The notes under the pieces: generated by a model
Told to the model about the DNA's origin: nothing
Database searches by the model: none
What the model saw: the letters and a program-made list of their open reading frames with translations, nothing else
Origin: Crocinitomicaceae bacterium
GTDB taxonomy: Bacteria; Bacteroidota; Bacteroidia; Flavobacteriales_D; Crocinitomicaceae
Direction: 5' to 3'
DNA: 64,000 nt
Assembly (NCBI GenBank): GCA_014762645.1
Contig: JABURP010000119.1
Coordinates: forward strand, 1-64,000
Shown: positions 46,235-55,508 of the stretch, in pieces
How the letters are laid out: every line of letters begins with the position of its first letter
How positions within the stretch are numbered: the stretch's first letter is position 1
Program-made: the position numbers and the translations under genes

Positions 46235-49200
46235 ATGACAGTCCAGAAAGGTAGTCTAATACTTTTTTTTTCTTTATTGATTTGTTGGCATTCTAACGCA
46301 CAACAAAAGAGTATAAAGTTTGATACTTATACCATAGAAGAAGGACTTTCCCAAAGTCAGGTTACCAGCATTCAACAGGATGAAACAGGGTATATTTGGA
46401 TCGCTACACAAGATGGTCTAAACCAATTCGACGGATATTCTTTCAATGTCCTAAAAAACGAACCGAACAACAACAATTCTCTTCCTAATAATTATGTGCA
46501 TTTTCTGTTACCAGATAGCAAGGGAAACATCTGGTTCGGAACGAATCGTGGTATTGGAAAATTAGATCCACATAACGGAGATATTACAAAAATTAACCGC
46601 GCTCAGTATCCCGATCTCAGAGGGTATATTTTTACCCACCTGGCATTTGATAAAGCGGGTCAATTATGGGCCCTCTCAGAAAAACATGGGATAAATAAAG
46701 TAGACCCGAGTTCTCATGATGTTGAAGTAATTACGGCTATTGGTGCCACTACAGCATTTTCATGCATTTACAGTGATGATGAACATATTATCTGGGTAGG
46801 AACCAAGTATGGTGAAATTTTCTTTTCCCGCCCTCCTTACATGCATTTTGAAACAGTTAACAACCCCGAGTTGGGTGCTCTTGGTACAATAAACCACTTT
46901 ACTCAAAAATCCCCGGATGAAATTGTTGTTTCCACAGAAACAGGGCCTTTTATTATTAGGAGACGCAGCACGATTGAAACATTGACGAAGGAAGCAGACC
47001 TACGTTATAAACAAATTACGTGTGCTTATGTAGAAAATCAAAGTAAAATATGGCTTGGCACCAAAGAAGAAGGATTATATCTTTTACAATTTGACCCGCA
47101 GGGCAATGAAAAGACCTTTCACTACAGTAAAAACCCTTATGATAAATCAAGCATAGTTGACAACAATATCTCCTGCATTTTTGAAGACAGAAACGGTGTG
47201 TTTTGGGTAGGAACCGAGAAAGGCGTTTCTAAGTTTGATAAGTATAAACAAGGCTTTACCACAATTTCTCTGAACAACAACCCGCAAGAAGGATTGATTG
47301 ATTACAATGCCTGGTCATTTGCTGAAGATAAAAATGGAAATATATATATCGGAACTAAAAAGGACCTCTCCATTTACAATATAGAAGAAGAGCGGTTTTA
47401 TCACATCTATCGCGATAAAACATCACATCAATACCTTTTAAGTATCTACGTGGAAGACACCAATCGTATCTGGCTGGGTTATGATGATGGACTTTATCTT
47501 TTAACCATTAAAGATCTTCAAAGAGATGCCTATAGTTTTAAACGCATCAAATTTCTAGACCATGAACATTCATCAAATGTGCGGGTCTATCAAATAGTAG
47601 AAGCTGACGAAAACAGGCTGTGGATAGGATCTCGTTCGGGTCTAAGTATTATTGACCGAAATACCTTCGAATTTAAGTTCTATGAACACTCGAATCGAGA
47701 GAACAGTATAGGCGAGGGATCTGTTAAGATTATCTATAGGGACCTCAATGAAAACCTTTGGATAGCAACTAGCAATTCAGGCCTTTACACAGTTACTCCA
47801 GCAGGGGATACGAGTTTTAATTTTACTCACCAACCCATCAAAAATTATAATGAAGAAAATGGTCAGATTACGTCCATTTTACAGACGGACCCGGGGTTCA
47901 TGTGGCTTGGAACATACGGTGAAGGGCTTAAACGACTAAACCTAAATACCAATGAAGTGAAAAGCTGGACGGAATCAGACGGGCTTTCAAATAACGTTGT
48001 ATATGGTCTCTTGGAAGATTCGAGTGAGTGTATCTGGATGAGCACAAACAAAGGGCTTTCTAAATTTGATATGAAAACTGAAAGCTTTACGACCTACTCA
48101 GTAAAAGATGGTTTACAGTCAAATGAGTTTAACTCCAGTGCCTATATGAAATCCTCCAAGGGGATATTGCACTACGGCGGAATCAACGGCTACAACATTT
48201 TTAACCCTTCAGAAATAACCATAAACCCTAACGCTCCCGAAGTTATTATTTCATCTGTCGTACTTTCTCCAAAAGGCACCAAAAAGAAAGAGGTAATTGC
48301 TAAGAACATTACACATTCTGAAAAAATAGAGCTTGATTATAACCAAAATGACATCTCCTTTGTCTTCATTGCCACCAATTATTCAAACCCTTCTAAAAAC
48401 AAATTCAAATACATGTTGGAAGGACTGGAGGAAGAATATACCATCCTTGAAAATGAAAACAAAGTTAACTACTTAAATATCCCTCCAGGTTCTTATAAAC
48501 TAAAGGTATTCGCTCAAAGTGCCGACGGTGTTTGGTCTGTTAAGCCGACAATAATTGAAATTACAGTAACTCCTCCATTCTGGCTTACCTGGTGGTTCAG
48601 GATCGTAGCTGTTTTGCTGCTAACATTAATGGGCTTCATTATATACAGACGACGAGTAGATAAAATTCGAAGGCAAAAAGTACGCTTAGAAATTGAGGTT
48701 GTAAAGCGGACCAGGCAAATAACCGAACAAAGCAAGAAGATTCAGGAACAGGCAAAGAAAGCTGAAATACAAGCCGCTAAAATTGAACATCAAAATGAAT
48801 TGCTCGAAAAAGAAAAAGTAAAGGTAGAGCAGTTGTTGCTTAATATTCTTCCGGAAGGCACTGCAGAGGAGCTAAAGAATAAAGGGCGCTCTAAAGCACG
48901 TTATTATCGCAATGTTTCGGTCTTGTTCACCGATTTTGTAGGCTTCTCAAAAATAGCTGAAGACATGAAACCGCAGGATCTGGTACTTCAGTTGGACGGC
49001 TATTTCTCGAAATTTGATGAGATCATAGAGAAATACGATCTAGAAAAAATTAAGACCATTGGTGACTCTTACATGTGTGCCGGCGGTGTTCCTATTAGAA
49101 ATAAATCCAACGCTATTGAAGTTACATTGGCCGCCCTGGAAATTAAAAATTACATGTCAGAACGGGCCGAAAAGGAGCCGAATACATGGAAGATTAGAAT

Positions 49201-50119
49201 TGGGATAAATACCGGAGAGGTAATTGCTGGAGTAATTGGATTGAAACGATTTGCGTATGACATTTGGGGTGCTTCTGTTAACCAAGCACAGCGAATGGAA
49301 ATGCATGGACAACCTGGAATTGTTAATGTATCGGGTAATACCTATGAGTTTATTGCTCCGTATTTCGAATGTAATTATCGCGGTAAAATTCAAACCAAAC
49401 ACAAGGGGATGCTTGACATGTATAGTGTCAAGGGAATTAAGCCAGAATTGTCAGAGGAAGGGCTTGGCATTAAACCGAACAAAAAGTTTTGGCAAATAGT
49501 TGATCTGCATCTCTACAGCTCGATTAACTACATGAAGGCCGAACGTCACATTATGAAAATTCTGGAGAATCAGCTGTCGCCCAAACTATTGTATCACAGT
49601 ATTAATCACACCATTGATGTGACAAAAGCCGTTGAACGTTTAGCAATTATGGAGGGCATTACCGACGAAGATCTTTTCTTGTTGAAATCTGCAGCTACTT
49701 ATCACGACGCCGGTTTTATCGAAAAATATGAAAACAACGAAGAGGTGGGTATGCGTCTTGCTAGAGAAATCCTCCCAAAATATGGATACACTCAAGATCA
49801 AATTGACATCATAGATGGATTAATAAAGTCTACAGAAATACCACAGAGTCCACGGACGCATTTACAAGAGGTTATGTGTGACGCAGACTTAGACTATCTC
49901 GGCCGGGATGATTTTCATGAAATCGCTGACTTATTGCGTCGTGAATTGCGTGAACACGGGAAGCTGCATAGTGATCGCAAATGGGACGAAATTCAAATTA
50001 GTTTTCTGGAGCAACACACCTATTTCACCGAAAGTGCCATCAACCTTCGTAGGGACAAAAAATTAAAGCACATTGAGGAGCTCAAGCATAAGTTAGAAAC
50101 TTATGAGTACAAAGATTAG
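46235..50119 (+). CDS. Propeller sensor - adenylate cyclase - HD hydrolase fusion
   Basis: 1294 residues. A signal peptide is followed by a long two-component-regulator-type beta-propeller region (~25-690; repeated GYIWIATQDGLNQFDG, NIWFGTNRGIGKLD) and a Y_Y_Y domain (~695-778). TM is at ~781-806 and a coiled coil at ~810-870. The class III nucleotide cyclase spans ~885-1065 and a C-terminal HD domain ~1110-1240. Cyclase residues are intact: metal Asp900 and Asp944, adenine-selecting Lys940 (KTIGD) and Asp1009 (YDIWG), transition-state Asn1016 and Arg1020 (VNQAQR), so cAMP production is predicted. The HD motif is His1157-Asp1158 (YHDAGF), suggesting a phosphodiesterase or other phosphohydrolase. 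It is the last gene of a four-gene operon. Confidence 0.88.
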   Translation: MTVQKGSLILFFSLLICWHSNAQQKSIKFDTYTIEEGLSQSQVTSIQQDETGYIWIATQDGLNQFDGYSFNVLKNEPNNNNSLPNNYVHFLLPDSKGNIWFGTNRGIGKLDPHNGDITKINRAQYPDLRGYIFTHLAFDKAGQLWALSEKHGINKVDPSSHDVEVITAIGATTAFSCIYSDDEHIIWVGTKYGEIFFSRPPYMHFETVNNPELGALGTINHFTQKSPDEIVVSTETGPFIIRRRSTIETLTKEADLRYKQITCAYVENQSKIWLGTKEEGLYLLQFDPQGNEKTFHYSKNPYDKSSIVDNNISCIFEDRNGVFWVGTEKGVSKFDKYKQGFTTISLNNNPQEGLIDYNAWSFAEDKNGNIYIGTKKDLSIYNIEEERFYHIYRDKTSHQYLLSIYVEDTNRIWLGYDDGLYLLTIKDLQRDAYSFKRIKFLDHEHSSNVRVYQIVEADENRLWIGSRSGLSIIDRNTFEFKFYEHSNRENSIGEGSVKIIYRDLNENLWIATSNSGLYTVTPAGDTSFNFTHQPIKNYNEENGQITSILQTDPGFMWLGTYGEGLKRLNLNTNEVKSWTESDGLSNNVVYGLLEDSSECIWMSTNKGLSKFDMKTESFTTYSVKDGLQSNEFNSSAYMKSSKGILHYGGINGYNIFNPSEITINPNAPEVIISSVVLSPKGTKKKEVIAKNITHSEKIELDYNQNDISFVFIATNYSNPSKNKFKYMLEGLEEEYTILENENKVNYLNIPPGSYKLKVFAQSADGVWSVKPTIIEITVTPPFWLTWWFRIVAVLLLTLMGFIIYRRRVDKIRRQKVRLEIEVVKRTRQITEQSKKIQEQAKKAEIQAAKIEHQNELLEKEKVKVEQLLLNILPEGTAEELKNKGRSKARYYRNVSVLFTDFVGFSKIAEDMKPQDLVLQLDGYFSKFDEIIEKYDLEKIKTIGDSYMCAGGVPIRNKSNAIEVTLAALEIKNYMSERAEKEPNTWKIRIGINTGEVIAGVIGLKRFAYDIWGASVNQAQRMEMHGQPGIVNVSGNTYEFIAPYFECNYRGKIQTKHKGMLDMYSVKGIKPELSEEGLGIKPNKKFWQIVDLHLYSSINYMKAERHIMKILENQLSPKLLYHSINHTIDVTKAVERLAIMEGITDEDLFLLKSAATYHDAGFIEKYENNEEVGMRLAREILPKYGYTQDQIDIIDGLIKSTEIPQSPRTHLQEVMCDADLDYLGRDDFHEIADLLRRELREHGKLHSDRKWDEIQISFLEQHTYFTESAINLRRDKKLKHIEELKHKLETYEYKD

Positions 50120-50505
50120 TACCCAAGCTTTTCCAGGTTTAGATCAGGTTCACCATTTTTACCGTGAACAAAAAGTGTCTCTTCTTTGTAATTTACCACA
50201 ATTTCAAGCCTGAAATTCACTGACTTTCCATTGCTCATGTTGGCAACGAGAAGGTACTCACCGTTTCCTTGTTTGATAAAGTCATAGTTTCCGGCAACGG
50301 TAATATTTCCGCTGCTATAAATCAACTTATCTTCCAACACGGTAATCTTAACGTCATGTTCATCAACGTGCATTTCTATATTGTTCTTAACAACGCGATA
50401 AGCTGACATTTCACCAGCGTATTGTCCAAAGCATTTTTTGGGTAGGGTTTCTGAAAAGGAAATTGTCGTGCATAAGAGGAATGCACACAATAGGGATCTA
50501 AACAT
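50116..50505 (-). CDS. Small secreted protein, paralog A of a tandem pair
   Basis: 129 residues. A signal peptide (MFRSLLCAFLLCTTISFS) is followed by a mature lipocalin-like beta pattern: LPKKCFGQYAGEMSAYRV, DVKITVLEDKLIYSSGNITVAGNYD and ETLFVHGKNGEPDLNLEKLGY. It is clearly homologous along its whole length to the neighbour at 50632, which has the same length, the IPKK/LPKK start, the GQY motif and the NGxPDxxLEK tail. The start codon position and pairing support a real gene. Its stop overlaps that of the convergent cyclase gene by 4 bp. The function is unknown. Confidence 0.72.
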   Translation of the reverse strand: MFRSLLCAFLLCTTISFSETLPKKCFGQYAGEMSAYRVVKNNIEMHVDEHDVKITVLEDKLIYSSGNITVAGNYDFIKQGNGEYLLVANMSNGKSVNFRLEIVVNYKEETLFVHGKNGEPDLNLEKLGY

Positions 50506-50631
50506 AGTACAAATTTAAGGCTGCCCAAAAATAGATTCCAATTGCTTGATTTCCAAATTTTTCTGAGGTTTTTTAGCGATACTGCAACTTTTCAGGGCTT
50601 CCTAAAGACATGTTTAAAAGAATAGCCTAAA

Positions 50632-51021
50632 TCAATTTTCTTGCTTTTCTAGTTTGGTGTCAGGGGTTCCGTTCGTGCCTTTGATAATAAGTGTATCCTT
50701 TTTCTTGTCAACGATCATCTCCACATCAAATTCTATAGATATATCATTAGATACTGTAGCTTTAATCGTTACTAACCCTCCTTTATCCTCAACGCTATTA
50801 TAGCTGCCAAACAACTTCATATTGCCGACTGTATACCACATGTATTCATCTCTTAGAATAACCGTAACGTCATACGAAGAGGCTTCGACGGTGTGTTCGT
50901 TATCTTCAAATTGAAAAGATTCTGCCTCGGCAAAATACTGCCCGGCGATTTTTTTAGGGATTGAAACTTCTTGTACAGCAAAGACCAATATCAATAACCC
51001 ATTGAGTAATAATGCTTTCAT
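50632..51021 (-). CDS. Small secreted protein, paralog B of a tandem pair
   Basis: 129 residues. A signal peptide (MKALLLNGLLILVFAVQ) is followed by IPKKIAGQYFAEAESFQF, DVTVILRDEYMWYTVGNMKLFGSY and DTLIIKGTNGTPDTKLEKQ, aligning end to end with paralog A. The Cys after the KK pair in paralog A is Ile here. The two genes are separated by 126 bp that hold no ORF. They are probably a local tandem duplication that has diverged. It is divergent from thyA across 156 bp. Confidence 0.72.
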   Translation of the reverse strand: MKALLLNGLLILVFAVQEVSIPKKIAGQYFAEAESFQFEDNEHTVEASSYDVTVILRDEYMWYTVGNMKLFGSYNSVEDKGGLVTIKATVSNDISIEFDVEMIVDKKKDTLIIKGTNGTPDTKLEKQEN

Positions 51022-51177
51022 AGTATGTAGGTTTTATGGGCTATTACAAGTTACTGTTATTCCTCTTATCATCCAAAATTTTTGTTGAAAAAAAGTTTCT
51101 ATTGTTCATAGTACAGGCCCCATATAGCGGAGATAATAATCTGGATTCCGTAACTTTATCATTTAATTATTTTGATT

Positions 51178-52002
51178 ATGCAGCAGTACTTAGATCTTGT
51201 GAGACATATTAAGGAAAAGGGAGTAGAAAAAGGGGACAGAACTGGTACCGGAACGAAGAGTGTTTTTGGCTATCAAATGAGGTTCGACCTACAGGATGGC
51301 TTTCCTATGGTTACCACCAAAAAGCTGCATTTGAAATCAATAATATATGAGCTTTTGTGGTTTATCAAGGGAGACACGAACATTAAGTATCTCACGGATA
51401 ATGGTGTAAGGATTTGGAATGATTGGGCGAATGAAAATGGTGATCTGGGTCCCGTTTATGGTGCTCAATGGCGCAACTGGAACAATGAAGGGATTGATCA
51501 GTTGAATAATGTTATCGAGCAAATAAAAAACAACCCCAACAGCAGAAGGTTAATGGTTTCTGCCTGGAACCCTTCTGTTATGCCGGACACTTCTGTCTCC
51601 TTTGAAGAGAACGTAGCCAATGGCAAAGCTGCTCTTCCTCCGTGCCACGCTTTCTTTCAATTTTATGTTGCAGACGGGAAGTTGTCATGTCAATTATATC
51701 AGAGAAGCGCAGACGTTTTTCTTGGGGTTCCTTTCAACATTGCTTCCTATGCGCTACTAACTATGATGGTGGCTCAGGTATGTGATCTTGAATACGGAGA
51801 ATTTGTCCACACATTCGGTGATGTGCACCTTTACAGCAATCACTTTGAACAGGCAGAACTTCAATTAAGCCGCGATCCTAAACCACTTCCTAGTATGAAG
51901 ATCAATCCGGATGTCAAGAGTATTTATGACTTTACTTTTGATGATTTTGAACTAAAGAACTACGAATATCATCCACATATTAAGGGCGCGGTAGCTGTAT
52001 AG
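51178..52002 (+). CDS. thyA: Thymidylate synthase
   Basis: 274 residues from the ATG at 51178 (two codons after an in-frame TTG that belongs to the promoter box). It is a full-length Thy[42 protein letters not shown], catalytic Cys156 in [33 protein letters not shown] and the C-terminal [10 protein letters not shown]. It converts dUMP to dTMP with methylene-tetrahydrofolate, producing dihydrofolate that the product of the next gene, folA, reduces. The folA gene starts 6 bp downstream. A near-consensus -7 box (TTATTTTG) ends 3 nt before the ATG, suggesting a leaderless transcript. Confidence 0.97.
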   Translation: MQQYLDLVRHIKEKGVEKGDRTGTGTKSVFGYQMRFDLQDGFPMVTTKKLHLKSIIYELLWFIKGDTNIKYLTDNGVRIWNDWANENGDLGPVYGAQWRNWNNEGIDQLNNVIEQIKNNPNSRRLMVSAWNPSVMPDTSVSFEENVANGKAALPPCHAFFQFYVADGKLSCQLYQRSADVFLGVPFNIASYALLTMMVAQVCDLEYGEFVHTFGDVHLYSNHFEQAELQLSRDPKPLPSMKINPDVKSIYDFTFDDFELKNYEYHPHIKGAVAV

Positions 52003-52008
52003 TATTGA

Positions 52009-52509
52009 ATGGCAAAACTAATTGTTGCAATAGCATCTAACCGAGTCATTGGAAAAAATAATGACCTCATCTGGCACTTGCCGGCAGACATGAAATTTTT
52101 CACTGAAACTACAAAAAACAATATTGTAGTTATGGGCAGAAAAAACTGGAATTCCATCCCGGATAAGTACCGCCCGTTGCCACACCGACTAAATGTGGTG
52201 GTTTCACGTGATCCAGAATTTAGTGATGAAGGTTGCGTTGTTTTTGGCTCCGTTGAGGACGCCATTGAGGCCTACAAAATGGATGATAGAGAGACTTATG
52301 TTATTGGTGGAGGTCAAATATATGCGTACGCGCTCAAGCACAATTTGGTGGATGAAATGTTAATTACTACCATCCACCAGGATTTTGACGGGGACACGTT
52401 TTTTCCTGATTTTAATGAAGACAACTGGGAAAAGCAACTGTTGATGAGTCACCCAATAGATGAACGTAATCCACACGCTTTTGATGTGTGGAGATACACG
52501 AAAAAGTAA
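52009..52509 (+). CDS. folA: Dihydrofolate reductase
   Basis: 166 residues, standard DHFR length. Signatures are IVAIASNRVIGKNNDLIWHLPADMKFF (positions 4-30; includes the Trp and active-site Asp of the substrate pocket), VVMGRKNWNSIP, LPHRLNVVVSRD and YVIGGGQIYAYAL, and the C-terminal HPIDERNPHAFDVWRY. It regenerates tetrahydrofolate using NADPH and is coupled functionally to ThyA. It is the second gene of the thyA-folA-topB operon, with 6-bp and 2-bp spacings. Confidence 0.96.
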   Translation: MAKLIVAIASNRVIGKNNDLIWHLPADMKFFTETTKNNIVVMGRKNWNSIPDKYRPLPHRLNVVVSRDPEFSDEGCVVFGSVEDAIEAYKMDDRETYVIGGGQIYAYALKHNLVDEMLITTIHQDFDGDTFFPDFNEDNWEKQLLMSHPIDERNPHAFDVWRYTKK

Positions 52510-52511
52510 AG

Positions 52512-54596
52512 ATGAAACTTTGTATTGCGGAGAAACCAAGTGTTGCAAAAGAAATTGCTTCAATCCTCGGTGCAAACAACCGAAAGGATGGCTATTACGA
52601 AGGCAATGGCTATTGGGTGTCCTGGACATTCGGTCATCTTTGTACCCTTAAAGAACCTCACGATTATACGAGCATTTGGAAATGGTGGAACATGGCAACA
52701 TTACCAATGATACCTTCCAGGTTTAGTATAAAGGTTATGCAGGATCAGGGGGTTCAAAAGCAGTTTAGAACCATCCAAAATCTGGTTGAGCGTTGTGACG
52801 AAGTTATAAACTGTGGTGATGCCGGTCAGGAAGGGGAACTCATCCAGCAATGGGTGCTTTTAAAGGCTAAAAACAACAAACCTGTTAAGCGTTTATGGAT
52901 CTCCTCTCTTACTGAGGAAGCCATACAAGAAGGGTTTCAAAACTTACGTGACGGCAAAGAATTCAGAAACCTATATGCGGCAGGAAGCTCAAGAGCAATT
53001 GGAGATTGGTTGCTAGGGATGAATGCAACGCGCTTATACACTTTAAAGTACGGTCAGGATAGACAGGTGCTTTCCATTGGCAGAGTACAGACGCCGACAC
53101 TTGCTATGATTGTTGAGCGTCAAAAACAAATTGAGAATTTTAAACCTGAAAAATACTGGGAATTAAAAACACTCTACAGGGAAGTGCTTTTCAGTGCTAC
53201 AGTTGGCCGATTAAAAACAGCTGAAAAAGCACAGAGTGCACTGGAATACGTCACAGGTAAGGCGTTTAAAGTAAATTCCTATGAGCAAAAAGAAGGAAAG
53301 GAACATCCACCTAAACTATTTGATTTGACGTCCTTACAGGTGGAAGCAAATAACAAATTTGCTATGTCCGCAGACAAAACCTTAAAGTTGGTTCAGAACC
53401 TTTATGAGAAAAAACTGGTCACCTATCCCCGTGTTGATACAACTTTCTTATCGGAGGACATCTATCCAAAAGTACCAAAGATTTTGTCGGGATTAACCTA
53501 TTTTTCAAAACTTACTGAACCATTAAAGGGCAATCCAATACGGAAGTCAAAGAAGGTGTTTAATGATAAAAAGGTGACCGATCACCACGCCATAATTCCT
53601 ACAGGAATAAGTCCGTCTGGAATTTCTGCAGAAGAACAGAAAATATACACCACGATTACAAAACGGTTCATCTCTGTATTCTATCCCGACTGTAAAGTTT
53701 CGAATACATCTGTACTTGGACAAGTAGACGAACTCGAGTTCAAGGCCACCGGAAAACAAATTATAGAGCCTGGTTGGCGGGTGGTTTACGAAGACGAAAA
53801 GGACAACAACAAATCTAAAAATGAAGATAATATTATGCCTTCATTTGAAGAAGGTGAAACCGGACCACATGAGCCCGAAGTTCAGGAAAAGGAGACACGT
53901 CCACCTAAATACTTTACGGAAGCTACGCTTCTCCGTGCCATGGAAACTGCAGGTAAAAATGTAGATGACGAAGAGTTGAGAGACGCCATGAAAGAAAATG
54001 GTATTGGCAGGCCATCTACCCGGGCCAATATTATTGAGACATTATTCAGACGACGGTATATTGAAAAGAGAAAAAAGAACATTCACGCAACGATAACCGG
54101 TGTTGAGCTTATAGACACCATTAAATCCGATCTTCTAAAATCACCAGAATTAACTGGACAATGGGAATACAAGCTGCGTCAAATAGAAAAGGGTGAATAC
54201 CAGGTTGAAGAGTTTAAGAAAGAGCTTATAGAAATGGTGGTTGAGATCACCAACAATGTTAAAATGAGCGAGGACAAAGTTATTCCAGTCGCTGAAAAAA
54301 AGAAACCTGCTAAGAAAACAGACTACTCTATAGCTGATGAAGAATGTCCAAAATGTAAGGAGGGCAAAATAGTTAAAGGAAATACTGCTTACGGTTGTAC
54401 ACAACATCAGGACGGCTGTGATTTTTTAATTCCGTTTGAATTTATGAATAAAAGTTTGTCTGACAAGCAGTTATACGACCTGGTAAGCAAAGGTAAAACA
54501 ACCAAAATCAAGGGTTTTGTAGTGCCTGGATCCAATGATAAACGTGATGGAAAACTTATCTTTACAGAAGACTTCAATATTGAACTGCAAGATTAA
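52512..54596 (+). CDS. topB: DNA topoisomerase III (type IA)
   Basis: 694 residues from the ATG at 52512; an in-frame start inside folA adds eight non-conserved residues and is rejected. The TOPRIM domain has IAEKPSVAKEIASILG and CGDAGQEGELIQ (acidic metal site). The type IA core has the active-site tyrosine Tyr305 in LVTYPRVDTTF, and GRVQTPTLAMIVERQ and GIGRPSTRANIIETL are conserved blocks. The C-terminus has a zinc-ribbon (CPKCKEGKIVKGNTAYGC and a later Cys) near residues 620-645. It relaxes and decatenates DNA through a single-strand break. It starts 2 bp after folA; its stop shares one base with the next ATG. Confidence 0.95.
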   Translation: MKLCIAEKPSVAKEIASILGANNRKDGYYEGNGYWVSWTFGHLCTLKEPHDYTSIWKWWNMATLPMIPSRFSIKVMQDQGVQKQFRTIQNLVERCDEVINCGDAGQEGELIQQWVLLKAKNNKPVKRLWISSLTEEAIQEGFQNLRDGKEFRNLYAAGSSRAIGDWLLGMNATRLYTLKYGQDRQVLSIGRVQTPTLAMIVERQKQIENFKPEKYWELKTLYREVLFSATVGRLKTAEKAQSALEYVTGKAFKVNSYEQKEGKEHPPKLFDLTSLQVEANNKFAMSADKTLKLVQNLYEKKLVTYPRVDTTFLSEDIYPKVPKILSGLTYFSKLTEPLKGNPIRKSKKVFNDKKVTDHHAIIPTGISPSGISAEEQKIYTTITKRFISVFYPDCKVSNTSVLGQVDELEFKATGKQIIEPGWRVVYEDEKDNNKSKNEDNIMPSFEEGETGPHEPEVQEKETRPPKYFTEATLLRAMETAGKNVDDEELRDAMKENGIGRPSTRANIIETLFRRRYIEKRKKNIHATITGVELIDTIKSDLLKSPELTGQWEYKLRQIEKGEYQVEEFKKELIEMVVEITNNVKMSEDKVIPVAEKKKPAKKTDYSIADEECPKCKEGKIVKGNTAYGCTQHQDGCDFLIPFEFMNKSLSDKQLYDLVSKGKTTKIKGFVVPGSNDKRDGKLIFTEDFNIELQD

Positions 54597-55300
54597 TGTT
54601 TCACGTAAAACTATATTCAAGCCTATTTTTTTTACTTTTCTCTTTACAGTCTTTTTCTCAACAAGATTCGTTACAACCTGCAGATAACAAGGAAAAAGTA
54701 AAATTATTTCCCCGCTCATCTGGTGATAAAAAATGGAAATTTCTATTTGGACTTGATGCCCGTCGATCATTTTTTGCCGGAGCTCCCGTAAAAATTAATG
54801 GTTTGAATATTGGTGCAGAATTTAAAGGTGTGCACCGATTTGGTTTAGGTTTTTATTGGCTAAAGCGCAACGTGGTTTTTACTGATGTAGACCCCAATAA
54901 ACCCGATTCTGCTGAAGATACGGAAGTACGATTTGACCTCGGTTATACTTCAGTGTTTTATGAGAGAGTTTTCTTAAAGACTCGTTGGTGGGAAGTTGCC
55001 TTTCCTGTACATTTAGGCGGTGGACGTATTATCGGGACGTACCGAGATACGTTAAGCGCTATGCAACCCCTATTACAAAAACCGTTTTCTGCCTTGTTAT
55101 TCTCAAGTCGGGTTAAATTCTATCCACTTACTTGGTTGGCGTTAAGAATATCAGGAGGATACCGTTTAACATTTAATACGGATCAAGTGGTAAAAGAATC
55201 TTTCAACAGACCATTTTATGGATTCGGACTTTCAATTAATGTCATTGGATTATATCAGGCGATTTTCAAATCTGACAAAAATTCTAAAAATAAGTCGTAA
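54596..55300 (+). CDS. Outer-membrane beta-barrel-like protein of unknown function
   Basis: 234 residues. Signal peptide (MFHVKLYSSLFFLLFSLQSFSQ), a short Asp/Lys linker, then alternating strands typical of a small outer-membrane barrel (LFGLDARRSFFAGAPVKI, RFGLGFYWLKRNVVF, DLGYTSVFYERVF, LALRISGGYRLTF). No family was recognised. It is the last gene of the thyA-folA-topB operon, with a TAATG stop/start overlap. The start codon lies in a degenerate parS-like 16-mer (54597-54612), which accounts for the unusual MFHVKL N-terminus. Confidence 0.75.
   Translation: MFHVKLYSSLFFLLFSLQSFSQQDSLQPADNKEKVKLFPRSSGDKKWKFLFGLDARRSFFAGAPVKINGLNIGAEFKGVHRFGLGFYWLKRNVVFTDVDPNKPDSAEDTEVRFDLGYTSVFYERVFLKTRWWEVAFPVHLGGGRIIGTYRDTLSAMQPLLQKPFSALLFSSRVKFYPLTWLALRISGGYRLTFNTDQVVKESFNRPFYGFGLSINVIGLYQAIFKSDKNSKNKS
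54597..54612 (+). other. Degenerate parS-like site
   Basis: TGTTTCACGTAAAACT matches 14 of 16 positions of the parS form TGTTTCACGTGAAACA. One mismatch lies in the core palindrome, so ParB binding is doubtful. It overlaps the start codon of the gene at 54596. Confidence 0.3.
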
Positions 55301-55315
55301 GGACGTTAATCAATT

Positions 55316-55333
55316 AAAGGGAAGTCCCCCTTT
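55316..55333 (+). terminator. Weak hairpin after the topB operon
   Basis: AAAGGG/CCCTTT stem (6 bp, 6-nt loop) followed by GTTAAAC, 16 bp after the last stop codon of the operon. The stem is short and the U tract poor, so termination here is tentative. Confidence 0.35.
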
Positions 55334-55508
55334 GTTAAACGTGATATTTATAACTCTTTTGTTAATCATGTAACTAATTTGGTTAATTCATTGATATACA
55401 GATTATTACACCTAATCACAAGCGCCTTCATAAATGCGTTTTCCCGAGGTTTTAGCATTTTTTTGACTCATTTATCCTGAAATAAATAAACATGTCTTAA
55501 ACAAAAGA

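Noticed and set aside
52200-52215. Partial parS-like match in folA (GGTTTCACGTGATCCA)
   Set aside because: 13 of 16 positions and right half of the palindrome broken; it encodes the conserved VVVSRD segment of DHFR, so the match is best explained by coding sequence.
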